From Bacillus sp. B-jedd (GTDB taxonomy: Bacteria; Bacillota; Bacilli; Bacillales; Cytobacillaceae): a DNA stretch of 64,000 nt. Each line of letters opens with the position of its first letter. Positions within the stretch are counted from its first letter, which is position 1. Positions 1-8,552 of the stretch are shown here, piece by piece. The notes below the pieces were generated by a model. The model saw nothing but the letters and a program-made list of their open reading frames with translations, was not told where the DNA came from and made no database searches. A program made the position numbers and the translations under genes. Location: NCBI RefSeq assembly GCF_000821085.1, contig NZ_CCXR01000001.1:2315001-2379000 (forward strand). Direction: 5' to 3'.

Positions 1-1093
1 CTTCACCGAGAGTCCCTTTTAGTTCTGAAACAAGATGCATTACATAGCGGTATTTTTCAATTTCTAGATATTTGCTGATCTGTATGGAATTATATTCGCA
101 AATGCGGCCAAGATCGTTTCTGCCCAAATCGACAAGCATTCGATGTTCCGCAAGTTCTTTTTCATCTTGTTTCAACTCTATTTCAAGTGCGTTATCCGTT
201 AAGACAGTCTCTCCTCTTGGCCTTGTCCCGGCAATTGGATTGGCAAAAACTGTCCTCCCGCTAGTTCTGACGAGACTCTCTGGGGACACGCCCATTACCG
301 TATACTCACCAAATTCAAAATAAAACATATATGGCGATGGATTTAAGGTCCTAAGCTTTCGGTAACATGAAAAACAATCTCCATCAAATATTGCTGAGAG
401 CCTTTGGGAAAGGACCGCCTGGAAAATATCCCCCTCTTCGATATGTTTTTTAATTTCATCTACCTTCTCCATGTAATCATTTTTCGTAATAGATTCCTTA
501 AACGTGCCAATCTCAAAAGGTGCCGGACTTACTGCCTGGGTTGGCTCAAGCAATTCTTTCTTTCTTTTCTCATGCCTCTGTGCAAGACCTTCCACCATTT
601 CTGCTCCATCTAAAGGAATCCCAGTGACATAAACCTTTTGCTCATGATGATCGTAAACAATCACTTCCTCAAAAAACATGAAATGGCTATCCGGCATATC
701 AAGTTCATCGCCATATTCTGGACCGATTTCCTCATAAAACCTTATTAAATCATAGCCAGCATATCCTGCCGCGCCTCCAAAAAAAGGCGGAATTACTGTA
801 TTAGTTTCTATCTGTGGCAATAAATCACCGAGAATCTTTAAGGGTTCCCCCTCAATAAGACTTTCTTTCCCATCTGCTTTTACTAGCCTGTTTTTTGTTC
901 CTTTCGATATTAATTCAAATGAAGGTTCGGCACCGATATAGGAATATCGCCCTGCATCTGTTTGCCATAGCGAACTCTCAAGCAAGAACTTTCTTTCTCC
1001 GCTAATCTTTTGGAAAATAGAAACGGGAGTTAGTGTATCTCCGGGCAATTCCATGAAACTGATGTGCACTTTTTCTCTCGCTTTCTGTGCCAT
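1..1093 (-). CDS. trpE: Anthranilate synthase component I (5' part, runs off window)
   Basis: Catalyses chorismate plus ammonia (from the TrpG glutaminase) to anthranilate, the first committed step of tryptophan synthesis, in the cytoplasm. The 364 visible codons start at ATG 1093 behind an AAAGGAGTG ribosome-binding site and read through the N-terminal domain (GRYSYIGAEP near residue 47) into the chorismate-binding domain (IEEGDIFQAVLSQR, LNPSPYMFYF, GVSPESLVR, PIAGTRPRGET). The window edge cuts off the C-terminal third. Two Trp T-boxes lie directly upstream, so transcription should respond to uncharged tRNA-Trp. That regulation supports TrpE over the paralogues PabB and isochorismate synthase. 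Confidence 0.95.
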   Translation of the reverse strand, partial: MAQKAREKVHISFMELPGDTLTPVSIFQKISGERKFLLESSLWQTDAGRYSYIGAEPSFELISKGTKNRLVKADGKESLIEGEPLKILGDLLPQIETNTVIPPFFGGAAGYAGYDLIRFYEEIGPEYGDELDMPDSHFMFFEEVIVYDHHEQKVYVTGIPLDGAEMVEGLAQRHEKRKKELLEPTQAVSPAPFEIGTFKESITKNDYMEKVDEIKKHIEEGDIFQAVLSQRLSAIFDGDCFSCYRKLRTLNPSPYMFYFEFGEYTVMGVSPESLVRTSGRTVFANPIAGTRPRGETVLTDNALEIELKQDEKELAEHRMLVDLGRNDLGRICEYNSIQISKYLEIEKYRYVMHLVSELKGTLGE

Positions 1094-1184
1094 CTCAATC
1101 ACTCCTTTTTTTATGAAACAAAATATAGTTCACCCTATCCAGCTCTCCCTTGGAGGAAAATGTAAATAGATGAATAAGGAATAA

Positions 1185-1448
1185 AAAAAGTCCCCTATAC
1201 ACATTGAAAAAATGTGTATAGAGGACGATATTATGACCGCGGTGCCACCTCAAATTGGAATCTCCAAATGCAGATTCCCTCCTTCAGGTACAGGAAATTT
1301 CCGATACCCTATCCTTTTAACGGCGGAAACCCGTGTTTCCCTACTCTAATTCAGGAAACCTCTCGCAAGCCCATTCAACTTTTCACCCTTTACCGGTTCC
1401 CACCATCCCCGGCTCTCTATAAAAGGATATAAAAGCCTACTCCCCTTG
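1185..1448 (-). promoter_or_regulatory. Promoter-distal (trpE-proximal) Trp T-box leader
   Basis: On the minus strand it shows the AGAGAGCCG-type Stem I motif, a specifier loop reading GAA-TGG (Trp codon at 1373-1371), the T-box core GGTGGCACCGCGGT (about 1254-1238) and a terminator whose arms GTCCTCTATACACAT and ATGTGTATAGGGGAC are followed by seven T residues (about 1185-1227). Uncharged tRNA-Trp is expected to pair with the specifier and T-box sequence and favour the antiterminator, allowing trpE transcription. It lies about 90 nt upstream of trpE. Confidence 0.9.
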
Positions 1449-1571
1449 CTCAGCGATTTAATTCATTCTGTTAAATAAATACTTAGGCCATATCCACTTT
1501 TGGAGCTCTGCTTCGAGGGCGCTTAGCCAATTAAAGGTTCGACCAACACTTTTTCCAACATGCCGAGAAAA

Positions 1572-1836
1572 ACAAAAAGGGCCCCTGTCCAAAAAAGGAC
1601 GGGAGACCCGTGGTGCCACCTTCGTTGACTGTAATACAGCCCGCTTATCCGTATCTGCCATTGTTGGTTAATACGTGCCTGATATAACGATCTGGCAGAT
1701 CGCCTGAGCCTACGCCCATACGGGTTCGGTCAGGAAGCTCGGAAGTCCATTCACATATACTTTAACACTGATTCGCACCTGCCATCAGCTCTCTTAAGTT
1801 TCCGTATATGCTACTACTCTTCGTCAATGCTTTTTT
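1572..1836 (-). promoter_or_regulatory. Upstream Trp T-box leader (second of a tandem pair)
   Basis: This is a second complete T-box on the minus strand: GAAGAGTAGTA near the 5' end, AGAGAGCTGATGG, a specifier loop GAATGGACTTCCGAG with TGG at 1749-1747, a T-box GGTGGCACCACGGGT near 1621-1607, and a terminator hairpin of GTCC/GGAC and GGG/CCC segments ending in a T run near 1573-1610. Both leaders read Trp, so trp transcripts must pass two tRNA-responsive terminators in series. Confidence 0.9.
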
Positions 1837-1859
1837 ATTGTTATGAAGTATTGTTAATT

Positions 1860-1888
1860 ATAATAATGCTGAATTTTCTGATTGTCAA
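1860..1888 (-). promoter_or_regulatory. Sigma-A promoter for the trp leader
   Basis: TTGACA (1888-1883), a 17-nt spacer and TATTAT (1865-1860) on the minus strand, about 25 nt before the first T-box. The -35 matches consensus and the -10 differs at one base. Confidence 0.75.
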
Positions 1889-1892
1889 TCAA

Positions 1893-2555
1893 TTAAATAG
1901 ATTCTTTCATAATATTTTTAGCCATGATACTTTCAAGCTTCTGGCGCCATTCATCCGACAGCTCTTTCACTTCAAGTATTTTACGGACTGTATTTTCATC
2001 TGCATTTTGATGGAGAACAGCTGATGCTGCAGTAAAAACAGTGATGGATGAAGCATGGCTCTGCAAAAGAATGATTTCCGAATTACGGTTTATGTACCCT
2101 TCTTCTAGTACGCGGAAGAAAACTCCTGTCAGACATGTTTCATAAACCTTTCCTAAAAGCGATTCAATGGAATTAAATTTTGAAATAGTTGAGCAAGGCA
2201 CTCTTCCCTGCGCGACCTGGACGGTCGCTTCACCTATTTTAAAAATGTCCCCAATGCAAACTTCACTTTCAAGTAATCCTGATGAAGTAATATTCTCTCC
2301 AAACGCGGGAAGGATTAATTTATTCCCAAATTCACTTTCCCACTTTGCGTAATGCTCGAATGGATAAAGGCAAAGCGCCCTGTCAGGGCCACCATGAAAA
2401 TCATGATTGGCAACATCATCTCCCATGATCCCTTCCTTTGACAGGAATGCCTCATCAACTGGCTGCTTGCCAATGGCTGATTTATATTCCTTGCCTCTCC
2501 AGGAATGGCTTTTTGGTATTCCGGCAGATAATTCAATAATTTTACCACGCAGCAT
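1893..2555 (-). CDS. MOSC domain protein (YiiM/YflK type)
   Basis: A 220-residue protein starting at ATG 2555 behind GGAGGCGG. The MOSC domain of the molybdenum-cofactor sulfurase family occupies most of the chain: motifs GIMGDDVANHDFHGGPDRAL near residues 44-62, YPFEHYAKWE, a GENI segment (FGENITSSGL), and CIGDIFKIGEATVQVAQGRVPC with the conserved cysteine. Relatives such as YiiM reduce N-hydroxylated bases using molybdenum cofactor. The substrate here is unknown. It stands alone, but a molybdoenzyme operon lies about 2 kb away. Confidence 0.85.
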   Translation of the reverse strand: MLRGKIIELSAGIPKSHSWRGKEYKSAIGKQPVDEAFLSKEGIMGDDVANHDFHGGPDRALCLYPFEHYAKWESEFGNKLILPAFGENITSSGLLESEVCIGDIFKIGEATVQVAQGRVPCSTISKFNSIESLLGKVYETCLTGVFFRVLEEGYINRNSEIILLQSHASSITVFTAASAVLHQNADENTVRKILEVKELSDEWRQKLESIMAKNIMKESI

Positions 2556-2724
2556 CTTATTCCGCCTCCACAGCTTTCAATTAAAAGGATAAATTCTTTT
2601 TACTACATTTCTTGTGATTGGTAAATAGTAATGATACAGCAATCCTTTAGCGGAGGCAAAAATTCAGAATTATTCTCCTAGGAAATATTATTGCAAATTT
2701 GTCGAAAAGGCGGTTCAGCTTATT

Positions 2725-3996
2725 ATGGATTTCAGCGAAAAGCTTTGCCAGGCGCCAGCAGAAAATGACTCAAAAAAATCCGCTTCGATTGCAAAGCAAA
2801 AATGGGCCATTTTATCCATATCTTCCATCCCGCTTGTGATGACTTTGGGAAACTCCATGTTGATTCCCGTTCTTCCGGCGATGGAAAAGGAACTAAATAT
2901 ATCCCCCCTCCAAACGAGCATGATTATTACTGTGTACTCTATAGTCGCCATTTTTCTCATCCCTGTCGCCGGTTATCTTTCGGACCATATTGGCAGAAAA
3001 AAAGTCATTATTCCCAGCCTGTTCATTACTGGCATTGGCGGCTTGATCTCCGCCTGGGCATCCTGGAAGGCAGCTGATGCCTATTGGATCATTTTGGCCG
3101 GGAGGGCTTTGCAGGGAGTCGGGGCTGCGGGGGCTGCACCAATTGTCCTCCCACTGGTAGGTGACATGTTTAAACGCGAAGATGATGTGAGCAGTACTCT
3201 TGGCGTTATCGAAACTTCTAATACTTTCGGAAAAGTGCTCAGCCCTGTCCTTGGCGCTTTTCTCGCGGGAATACTCTGGTTTCTTCCGTTTTTATTAATT
3301 CCTGTTTTTTGTGCCATTTCAATCTTGATGATGATTTTTTTAGTTAAATGCCCGAAAGCAGAAGAAAAGCCCATCCCTTTTAAAACATTTTTTAAAAATG
3401 TAAAAGATACTTTTACCCAAAAAGGCCGATGGCTTTACGCGATTTTTTTTATTGGCGGTATTTTAATGTTCGTTCTTTTTGGAATCCTCTTTTATTTATC
3501 GGAGGTTTTTGAAAAGGAAATGGGATTTAAGGACATCAAAAAAGGGCTATTACTCGCACTTCCTTTAGGGGCCCTCTGTCTCTCTTCCTTCATAACAGGG
3601 AAAATCATCAAAAAAAATAAATTGCTTATGAAATGGATGATCTTAGCCGGCATTTTAATGGCTGGGGGAGCGATTGCTGCTCTGTACTTTTCAGAAAGGC
3701 TTTGGTTTTTGCTTACGATGTTTACAATTTGCGGCGTTGGAATAGGGGTTTGCCTACCATCGCTTGATGCATTGATCACAGATGGCGTAGAAAAAAAGGA
3801 GCGCGGGACCATTACATCAATCTACAGTTCGATGCGCTTTATTGGTGTAGCGGCTGGACCTCCTGTCATTGCCCTATTGATGAAGAAATCGGAAGGATGG
3901 ATTTTTATACTTCTGAGCGGCGTCTGCCTCATATCTGCTCTTATTACATTATTGAAAATAAGGCCAGGAAATAAAGAACAAAAAAGTAAAGAATAG
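2725..3996 (+). CDS. MFS transporter (12-TM, drug/proton antiporter-like)
   Basis: A 423-residue major facilitator with about 12 hydrophobic segments. It carries the loop 2-3 motif A (GYLSDHIGRKK, residues 83-93) and a proline/glycine-rich TM5 (VLSPVLGAFLAG), as in the DHA1 drug efflux group. The N-terminal about 27 residues are hydrophilic. Start ATG 2725 has a weak AAAGGCGG site; no better downstream start is obvious. A terminator follows immediately. The substrate cannot be told from sequence. Confidence 0.85.
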   Translation: MDFSEKLCQAPAENDSKKSASIAKQKWAILSISSIPLVMTLGNSMLIPVLPAMEKELNISPLQTSMIITVYSIVAIFLIPVAGYLSDHIGRKKVIIPSLFITGIGGLISAWASWKAADAYWIILAGRALQGVGAAGAAPIVLPLVGDMFKREDDVSSTLGVIETSNTFGKVLSPVLGAFLAGILWFLPFLLIPVFCAISILMMIFLVKCPKAEEKPIPFKTFFKNVKDTFTQKGRWLYAIFFIGGILMFVLFGILFYLSEVFEKEMGFKDIKKGLLLALPLGALCLSSFITGKIIKKNKLLMKWMILAGILMAGGAIAALYFSERLWFLLTMFTICGVGIGVCLPSLDALITDGVEKKERGTITSIYSSMRFIGVAAGPPVIALLMKKSEGWIFILLSGVCLISALITLLKIRPGNKEQKSKE

Positions 3997-4017
3997 AGCA
4001 GCGTCCGCTGCTCTTTT
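3996..4017 (+). terminator. Intrinsic terminator of the MFS gene
   Basis: GAGCAGC / GCTGCTC stem with a 4-nt loop, followed by TTTT, directly at the stop codon. Confidence 0.75.
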
Positions 4018-4046
4018 CCAATTTCACGGTCCATTATAAAAAAATC

Positions 4047-4076
4047 TATACATTACACAAAATAATATGTTATAGT
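4047..4076 (+). promoter_or_regulatory. Possible tRNA-Leu promoter
   Basis: TATAGT at 4071-4076 is a plausible -10 placed 17 nt before the tRNA. The best -35 at 18-nt spacing is the poor TATACA at 4047, so the assignment is tentative. Confidence 0.35.
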
Positions 4077-4093
4077 ATAAAAGCAATTGATTT

Positions 4094-4177
4094 GCGGGTG
4101 TGGCGGAATCGGCAGACGCGCTAGATTCAGGTTCTAGTGGGGGCAACCCCGTGGAGGTTCAAGTCCTCTCATCCGCA
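4094..4177 (+). tRNA. tRNA-Leu (anticodon CAG)
   Basis: An 84-nt class II tRNA. The acceptor stem GCGGGTG pairs with CATCCGC (one G-U), the anticodon arm is CTAGA-TTCAGGT-TCTAG giving CAG, the long variable arm is GTGGGGGCAACCCCGT, and the T-arm contains GGTTCAAGTCC. The terminal CCA is not encoded (the genome reads TCA after the discriminator A). It decodes CUG. Confidence 0.97.
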
Positions 4178-4180
4178 TCA

Positions 4181-4212
4181 AAAAGTCCCAGGCATATGCC
4201 GGGACTTTTTTT
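4181..4212 (+). terminator. Intrinsic terminator of tRNA-Leu
   Basis: AAAAGTCCC / GGGACTTTTTTT hairpin just after the tRNA 3' end. The flanking A and T runs could let it act on the opposite strand too, which would serve the dmsB-like gene ending at 4235. Confidence 0.8.
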
Positions 4213-4234
4213 ATGCTTTTCAGCCATTGAGTTA

Positions 4235-4807
4235 TTAAAGCGCATCTCTATGAGGAGTGATCACCAAATTCGGCTGGGTGATGGCTGAACTGGGCATTCC
4301 TTTTACATCACTAACCGTACCGTACTTTTTACGCAATTCCTCAATTGGGCCAAAATCAATGGCTCTCATGATACATGTTGAAACACATACCGGGTCTTCC
4401 CCTTTTTCCTGCAGGTCAAGACAAAAATCACATTTATTCGCTTTAAATACTTTTTCATTATATTGTGGGGCGCCGTAAGGGCAAGCGGAAACACAGAATT
4501 TCGTTCCCCGGCATTTATCCTGGTCAATGACCGTGATCCCATCTTCTTTCCGCTTTATGATTGCCCCGGTCGGGCAGATGGGGACACATTTAGGTTGGGT
4601 ACAGTGATTGCATGATATCGAGAAATAAAAAGCTTTGATATTATGGACAATCGCTGTTCCTTTTTGAATATAAGACCCTTCCTCATATGCGTAGACTCTC
4701 CGGAAATTTTGGCCGACCTCAAGCTCTTTTTTATCCTTGCATGCGACTGTGCATGCCTTACATCCCGAGCAAAGGCTTTGATTAATATAAAATCCCATTT
4801 GTGCCAA
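4235..4807 (-). CDS. DmsB-like four-cluster Fe-S electron-transfer subunit
   Basis: A 190-residue ferredoxin-type subunit that passes electrons to the DMSO-reductase-family catalytic subunit encoded just upstream. Four cysteine groups are visible: CSGCKACTVAC (13-23), CNHCTQPKCVPIC, CRGTKFCVSAC and CDFC...CVSTC. In the third group the second ligand position, normally Cys (CxxCxxC), is Thr (codon ACG), so one centre may be a [3Fe-4S] or altered cluster. There is no signal peptide; such subunits are carried across the membrane with the Tat-exported partner. The family includes DmsB, PhsB and NrfC. It starts 15 nt after the catalytic gene. Confidence 0.88.
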   Translation of the reverse strand: MAQMGFYINQSLCSGCKACTVACKDKKELEVGQNFRRVYAYEEGSYIQKGTAIVHNIKAFYFSISCNHCTQPKCVPICPTGAIIKRKEDGITVIDQDKCRGTKFCVSACPYGAPQYNEKVFKANKCDFCLDLQEKGEDPVCVSTCIMRAIDFGPIEELRKKYGTVSDVKGMPSSAITQPNLVITPHRDAL

Positions 4808-4822
4808 TGAAATCCCTCCTCT

Positions 4823-7210
4823 CTATGCTTTTTGTACCTCGACAAGATTCGTTTGCTGTGGGTTTGCTTTTGCAAGTGGTGTCGGCCTTTGATTTGTCAG
4901 GACATTGATTGATCCGCGTTGATCGATTCCGTTCATGTCAGGCGTATACCACGCACCCTGTGGAATTGCGGCGACTCCCGGCAAGATCCGATTTGTCACC
5001 TTAACAGGAATATAAATCATCCCTCTGCCATTAAATACTTTTGCCCGGTCGCCATCCTTCAGGCCACGAGCTGCTGCATCCCTGGGATTCATCCACATTT
5101 CCTGCCGGGCGGCTTCTTCAAGCCATGGGTTGTTATCGTGAGTGGAATGGCAGCGGCGTTTATAATGCCAGCTGATTAATTGCAAAGGATATTTTTCCTT
5201 AAGCGGGTCTGCTGGACCTTCCCACGCGGGTACATACTTGGCAAAAGGCGGAATGACATCATGCTTGTTCATATCCCAAAGAGCCTTTGAAAAGAGTTCA
5301 ATTTTGCCTGATGAAGTCTCAAAAGGATTGTTTTTTGGGTCCTCGATTTGTTTCTGGAAACCGATGAGCGGTTCATCGAATGTAAAATGATGAATACCCT
5401 TTTTCCTGAAATCTTCAAATTCCGGGAAGCTTGGATCAAGCTCATCTCGGGTGCGCTGGATACTGACTTTCACCCAATCGAGCATTGTTTTCCCTTCGGT
5501 AAATGCCTCCTTAAGACCAAAATGTGCGGCTATATCAGCAAAGACATCATATTCATTGCGGCACTCATACAGTGGATCAATGGCCTTTTCACCGAAAACC
5601 ACGTAGTCACCGAAGCACCATGGGACGCCTATATCCCATCGTTCAAAAAAGCTGGTTCCTGGGAGCAAGATATCCGCATACTTGGCGCTTGGGGTCATGA
5701 ACAGGTCACTGACGACAATGAATTCCACTTTTGACTCATCTTCCAGCAATTTTGTCGTTTTGTTTATGTCAGAGTGCTGATTAACAAGCATATTTCCGCC
5801 AATATTAAAAATTAATTTAATATTGGATGGCAGTTTTTCAATGCCCAGCAAACCGTCTTCCTCGGTCAATTCCGTTCCGCGTTCGACTGCTTCAGTCCAT
5901 AGGAAACAAGGGATTGTCGCTTTTACTGGGTTTTCATAAGTTATTGGAGAAACAATACCTGACCTGGACCAATAGCCTGTACCTGCCGCCCAGCCGCCAA
6001 GCTTTCCTACATTCCCCGTCAGACAAGCAAGCTGGGCCCCGCCGCGCATGATCTGTTCCCCATAAGCGTGACGCTGAGGTCCCCACCCTTGCAGCAGTGC
6101 AGCCGGTTTGATTGTGGCATAATCTCGTGCGATTTCCGTGATTTTCGAAGCCGGTACGGAACAAATTTTTTCCGCCCATTCCGGCGTCTTAGGAATACCA
6201 TCGGATTTACCAAGAAGATAATCCTTTAAATTCTCATTTTTCGGGACCCCTTCAGGCATATGGGCGCTATCAAAACCGATACAGAATTTATCAATGAATT
6301 CTTTATCGTACAAATTTTCCGTGACCATGACATAGGCCATTGCATCCATCATTGCATTGTCCGTAGTCGGCAGGATGGGAATCCATTCATCCGCAAATGC
6401 GATGGCTGTGTCAGTATATCTTGGATCAATCACGATAATCTTTGCTCCATTTTCCTTGGCCTTCCTCAAATAGGTTGTATACGGAGTTGAGAAAATGTTT
6501 TCGGAGGGATTGTGGCCCCATAGAATGATATATTTGGAATGAAGGAAGTTATCAAAACTGGAACCAGAGTCATTTGTGCCGTACGTATATGGAGTCGCCA
6601 CGTTTCCGGCTCCTGAGCTATAATCATTCCGATATCCTAAAAAGCCGCCCGTCATCGCAAGCAGTTTCCTGGCCATATTCCTGCCGCCGAATAGGCCCCA
6701 CGACTGGCCGGACGCATAATTTACATATCTCGATTCAGGACCATATGTATCTCCGGTCCGCTTCATTTCTTTCGCAATCGTTTCAATGGCTTCTTCCCAG
6801 GAGATCCTTTCAAACTTTCCTTCTCCCCGTTTTCCGACTCTCTTCATTGGATATTTAAGCCTGTCAGGATGATAAAGCATTTTTTTATAGCCCCGGCCCC
6901 TTATGCATGCCCGCATTTGGGGGGAAAGTACCAAATCCTCGTTTGTATCTGTACTGATTCTAGTGACAACTCCGTCTTTTATATGCGCTTTGATGACACA
7001 TCTCCCTCCACAGTTATTAATACTGCAAGTGGAGATGATTTTTTCGGGCGTCTGTGCCTCGGTTTGTTTCGTTATGGCTTTTTTGTTGATCAGCTGACTT
7101 GCCCCGGCTCCGCCAAGGACTAATGGAATTCCAATGCCTCCTGACCACTTTAAAAAGGTTCGCCTTTTAAATCGGGTATCCAACAGACTGTCTTTACTAT
7201 TTTTAGTCAT
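4823..7210 (-). CDS. DMSO-reductase-family molybdopterin oxidoreductase, Tat-exported (DmsA-like)
   Basis: A 795-residue catalytic subunit with bis-MGD molybdenum. ATG 7210 is chosen because it overlaps the chaperone stop codon by 8 nt and places a twin-arginine signal (KRRTFLKW) at residues 15-22; an in-frame ATG at 7351 would bury it. A [4Fe-4S] motif CSINNCGGRC (Cys62/67/71) plus Cys102 follows. Mo-binding region RNDYSSGAGNVATPYTYG has Ser at about 198-199, the DmsA-type ligand position, not Cys or Sec as in nitrate reductase or formate dehydrogenase. Motifs GHNPSENIFS, GWGPQRHAYG and a C-terminal molydopterin-binding domain fit. Substrate could be DMSO, TMAO or another S/N-oxide. Confidence 0.88.
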   Translation of the reverse strand: MTKNSKDSLLDTRFKRRTFLKWSGGIGIPLVLGGAGASQLINKKAITKQTEAQTPEKIISTCSINNCGGRCVIKAHIKDGVVTRISTDTNEDLVLSPQMRACIRGRGYKKMLYHPDRLKYPMKRVGKRGEGKFERISWEEAIETIAKEMKRTGDTYGPESRYVNYASGQSWGLFGGRNMARKLLAMTGGFLGYRNDYSSGAGNVATPYTYGTNDSGSSFDNFLHSKYIILWGHNPSENIFSTPYTTYLRKAKENGAKIIVIDPRYTDTAIAFADEWIPILPTTDNAMMDAMAYVMVTENLYDKEFIDKFCIGFDSAHMPEGVPKNENLKDYLLGKSDGIPKTPEWAEKICSVPASKITEIARDYATIKPAALLQGWGPQRHAYGEQIMRGGAQLACLTGNVGKLGGWAAGTGYWSRSGIVSPITYENPVKATIPCFLWTEAVERGTELTEEDGLLGIEKLPSNIKLIFNIGGNMLVNQHSDINKTTKLLEDESKVEFIVVSDLFMTPSAKYADILLPGTSFFERWDIGVPWCFGDYVVFGEKAIDPLYECRNEYDVFADIAAHFGLKEAFTEGKTMLDWVKVSIQRTRDELDPSFPEFEDFRKKGIHHFTFDEPLIGFQKQIEDPKNNPFETSSGKIELFSKALWDMNKHDVIPPFAKYVPAWEGPADPLKEKYPLQLISWHYKRRCHSTHDNNPWLEEAARQEMWMNPRDAAARGLKDGDRAKVFNGRGMIYIPVKVTNRILPGVAAIPQGAWYTPDMNGIDQRGSINVLTNQRPTPLAKANPQQTNLVEVQKA

Positions 7211-7859
7211 CGGCCATTCCCTCCATAAGTTCCTTAACATATTGCATATCGCTAGTGATAAAGTCTGCTGCAAGATATGCTGCTCCGCTGTATAACTTGC
7301 TCTCTGTACTTTCCGCCAGCATTTCCCCGAACTGCTTAACCCAATTTCCAAGATGTTGCATTAAAAATTCGTTTTGCTTTTTTAAGTAGTGGGCAATTTG
7401 GTGTTGATCAGACTGTTTCGTGCTTTGAGAGATTAAATGAAGCATGAACTCAATTTCGAGTAAAAGATGGTCATCAGGCTCGTTGTTTTCCTTCTCATAA
7501 ATCAAGTCCTCACCATGATAATGTTCCCTCACCTTATACATTGCTTCATCAAACAAGTTTTGTTCGCTACTCGTATAAAAAGATTCCCAGGGCGGTGCTG
7601 GCAAAGATCCCGGACCTATGAAAAGCCGGGAAAATTCAACCCTTTCAGCTAATAAATCAGCAGGTGAAGTAAAAAACTCCTTAAGCAGCAGGCCGCCCCT
7701 CCCCAATTCCCCAAGACTCTCAACATTACCAAATTGATTGAACGAATCAATTGAACGGGAATCGAGCGGTGCGGAAAACAACCAATGCAATAACTGATAT
7801 AAATTCCATCTTGCCTCCATTAATTCAGAAACACTGCATTCTTCTTTCAAAAGTGCCAA
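7203..7859 (-). CDS. TorD/DmsD-family molybdoenzyme chaperone
   Basis: A cytoplasmic all-helical chaperone that binds the twin-arginine leader and helps cofactor loading of the partner catalytic subunit. The family signature PGSLPAPPWESFYTSSEQNLF is present, followed by a helical domain containing DDHLLLEIEFMLHLI. I chose TTG 7859 because GGAGTGAGG lies 8 nt before it. An in-frame ATG at 7889 gives 228 residues but has no ribosome-binding site. It is the first gene of a three-gene operon and overlaps the catalytic gene, so the two are probably translationally coupled. Confidence 0.82.
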   Translation of the reverse strand: MALLKEECSVSELMEARWNLYQLLHWLFSAPLDSRSIDSFNQFGNVESLGELGRGGLLLKEFFTSPADLLAERVEFSRLFIGPGSLPAPPWESFYTSSEQNLFDEAMYKVREHYHGEDLIYEKENNEPDDHLLLEIEFMLHLISQSTKQSDQHQIAHYLKKQNEFLMQHLGNWVKQFGEMLAESTESKLYSGAAYLAADFITSDMQYVKELMEGMADD

Positions 7860-8159
7860 TAGCCTCACTCCATTTGTCAATGTACTCACATATTAACAAA
7901 GCCGATATTCTCTAATTTAAATGAAAATTTTTACACAATTTTTTCGCTAGATTCAGCTTAATATTAACAATTTTATCCTTTGCTGGGTATTGTTTGTTCA
8001 AAGTTTCACATATTGTTCCTAATTTGCTTGCTGTCCCCGCCTTAAGTTCGCCTTAAACACAAGCTCCTTTATTACATGCTTGATTTGTGGTATTTTTATA
8101 AGGAGTTCAGTAAAAAAATTAAAATATGCTAATTGTTTTATTAGGAGGCTGCACACCGA

Positions 8160-8444
8160 ATGGAAATTACCGGTCATAGCGTGGAATATCTTGAAGACCC
8201 GTTTGGTTTATTAAAAGGGGAAAGATTTGAGTTTTTGCTTGATATCAGCGTCGATGAAGAGGACGAGCTATATTCCGAACTAGGCACCGGGCTGCGGATT
8301 ATCTTATCTGTAGAAGATGGACAGCAAAAAATTGTCCAATATAATTTTTTTGAAAAAGAATCCGGTAAAGTCCTTGACTTTGAACTTGAGGAAGACGAAG
8401 AGGAAATGGTTTTACAGTATTGCAAAAACAATGCTGATGCATAA
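8160..8444 (+). CDS. Small acidic conserved protein (DUF6509-like)
   Basis: A 94-residue, very acidic cytoplasmic protein (ISVDEEDELYSE, ELEEDEEEMV) behind AGGAGGC. It begins MEITGHSVEYLEDPFGLLKG, which I associate from memory with the Bacillus DUF6509 family. Function is unknown. It is transcribed away from the DMSO-reductase operon, and the 300-bp gap before it (7860-8159) must hold both promoters. I could not assign specific sites there. Confidence 0.7.
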   Translation: MEITGHSVEYLEDPFGLLKGERFEFLLDISVDEEDELYSELGTGLRIILSVEDGQQKIVQYNFFEKESGKVLDFELEEDEEEMVLQYCKNNADA

Positions 8445-8462
8445 TAAAGGCACTTACCAATG

Positions 8463-8501
8463 AAAAAGGCGCAGGGAAAGGATTCCCGGCACCTTTTTTT
8501 T
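8463..8501 (+). terminator. Intrinsic terminator
   Basis: Imperfect hairpin centred on GGGAA-AGGA-TTCCC with outer AAGG/CCTT pairing and a run of eight T residues. Confidence 0.75.
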
Positions 8502-8552
8502 GTTGTCAATATTGAAAGATTTAATAAATGCCCAGCTAAGATGCTTTCACTC

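Noticed and set aside
7210..7351. Longer start (ATG 7351) for the DmsA-like protein
   Set aside because: It would put 47 residues before the twin-arginine signal and overlap the chaperone; ATG 7210 fits coupling and export.
7990..8015. Possible FNR-like box (TGTGAAACTTTGAACA on the minus strand) upstream of the chaperone gene
   Set aside because: Only one half-site is good; the second half lacks TCACA. Not strong enough to call.
8174..8509. A serine-rich 111-codon frame on the minus strand
   Set aside because: Antisense shadow of the acidic small protein gene; Ser runs come from reversed GAA/GAG codons and it has no ribosome-binding site.
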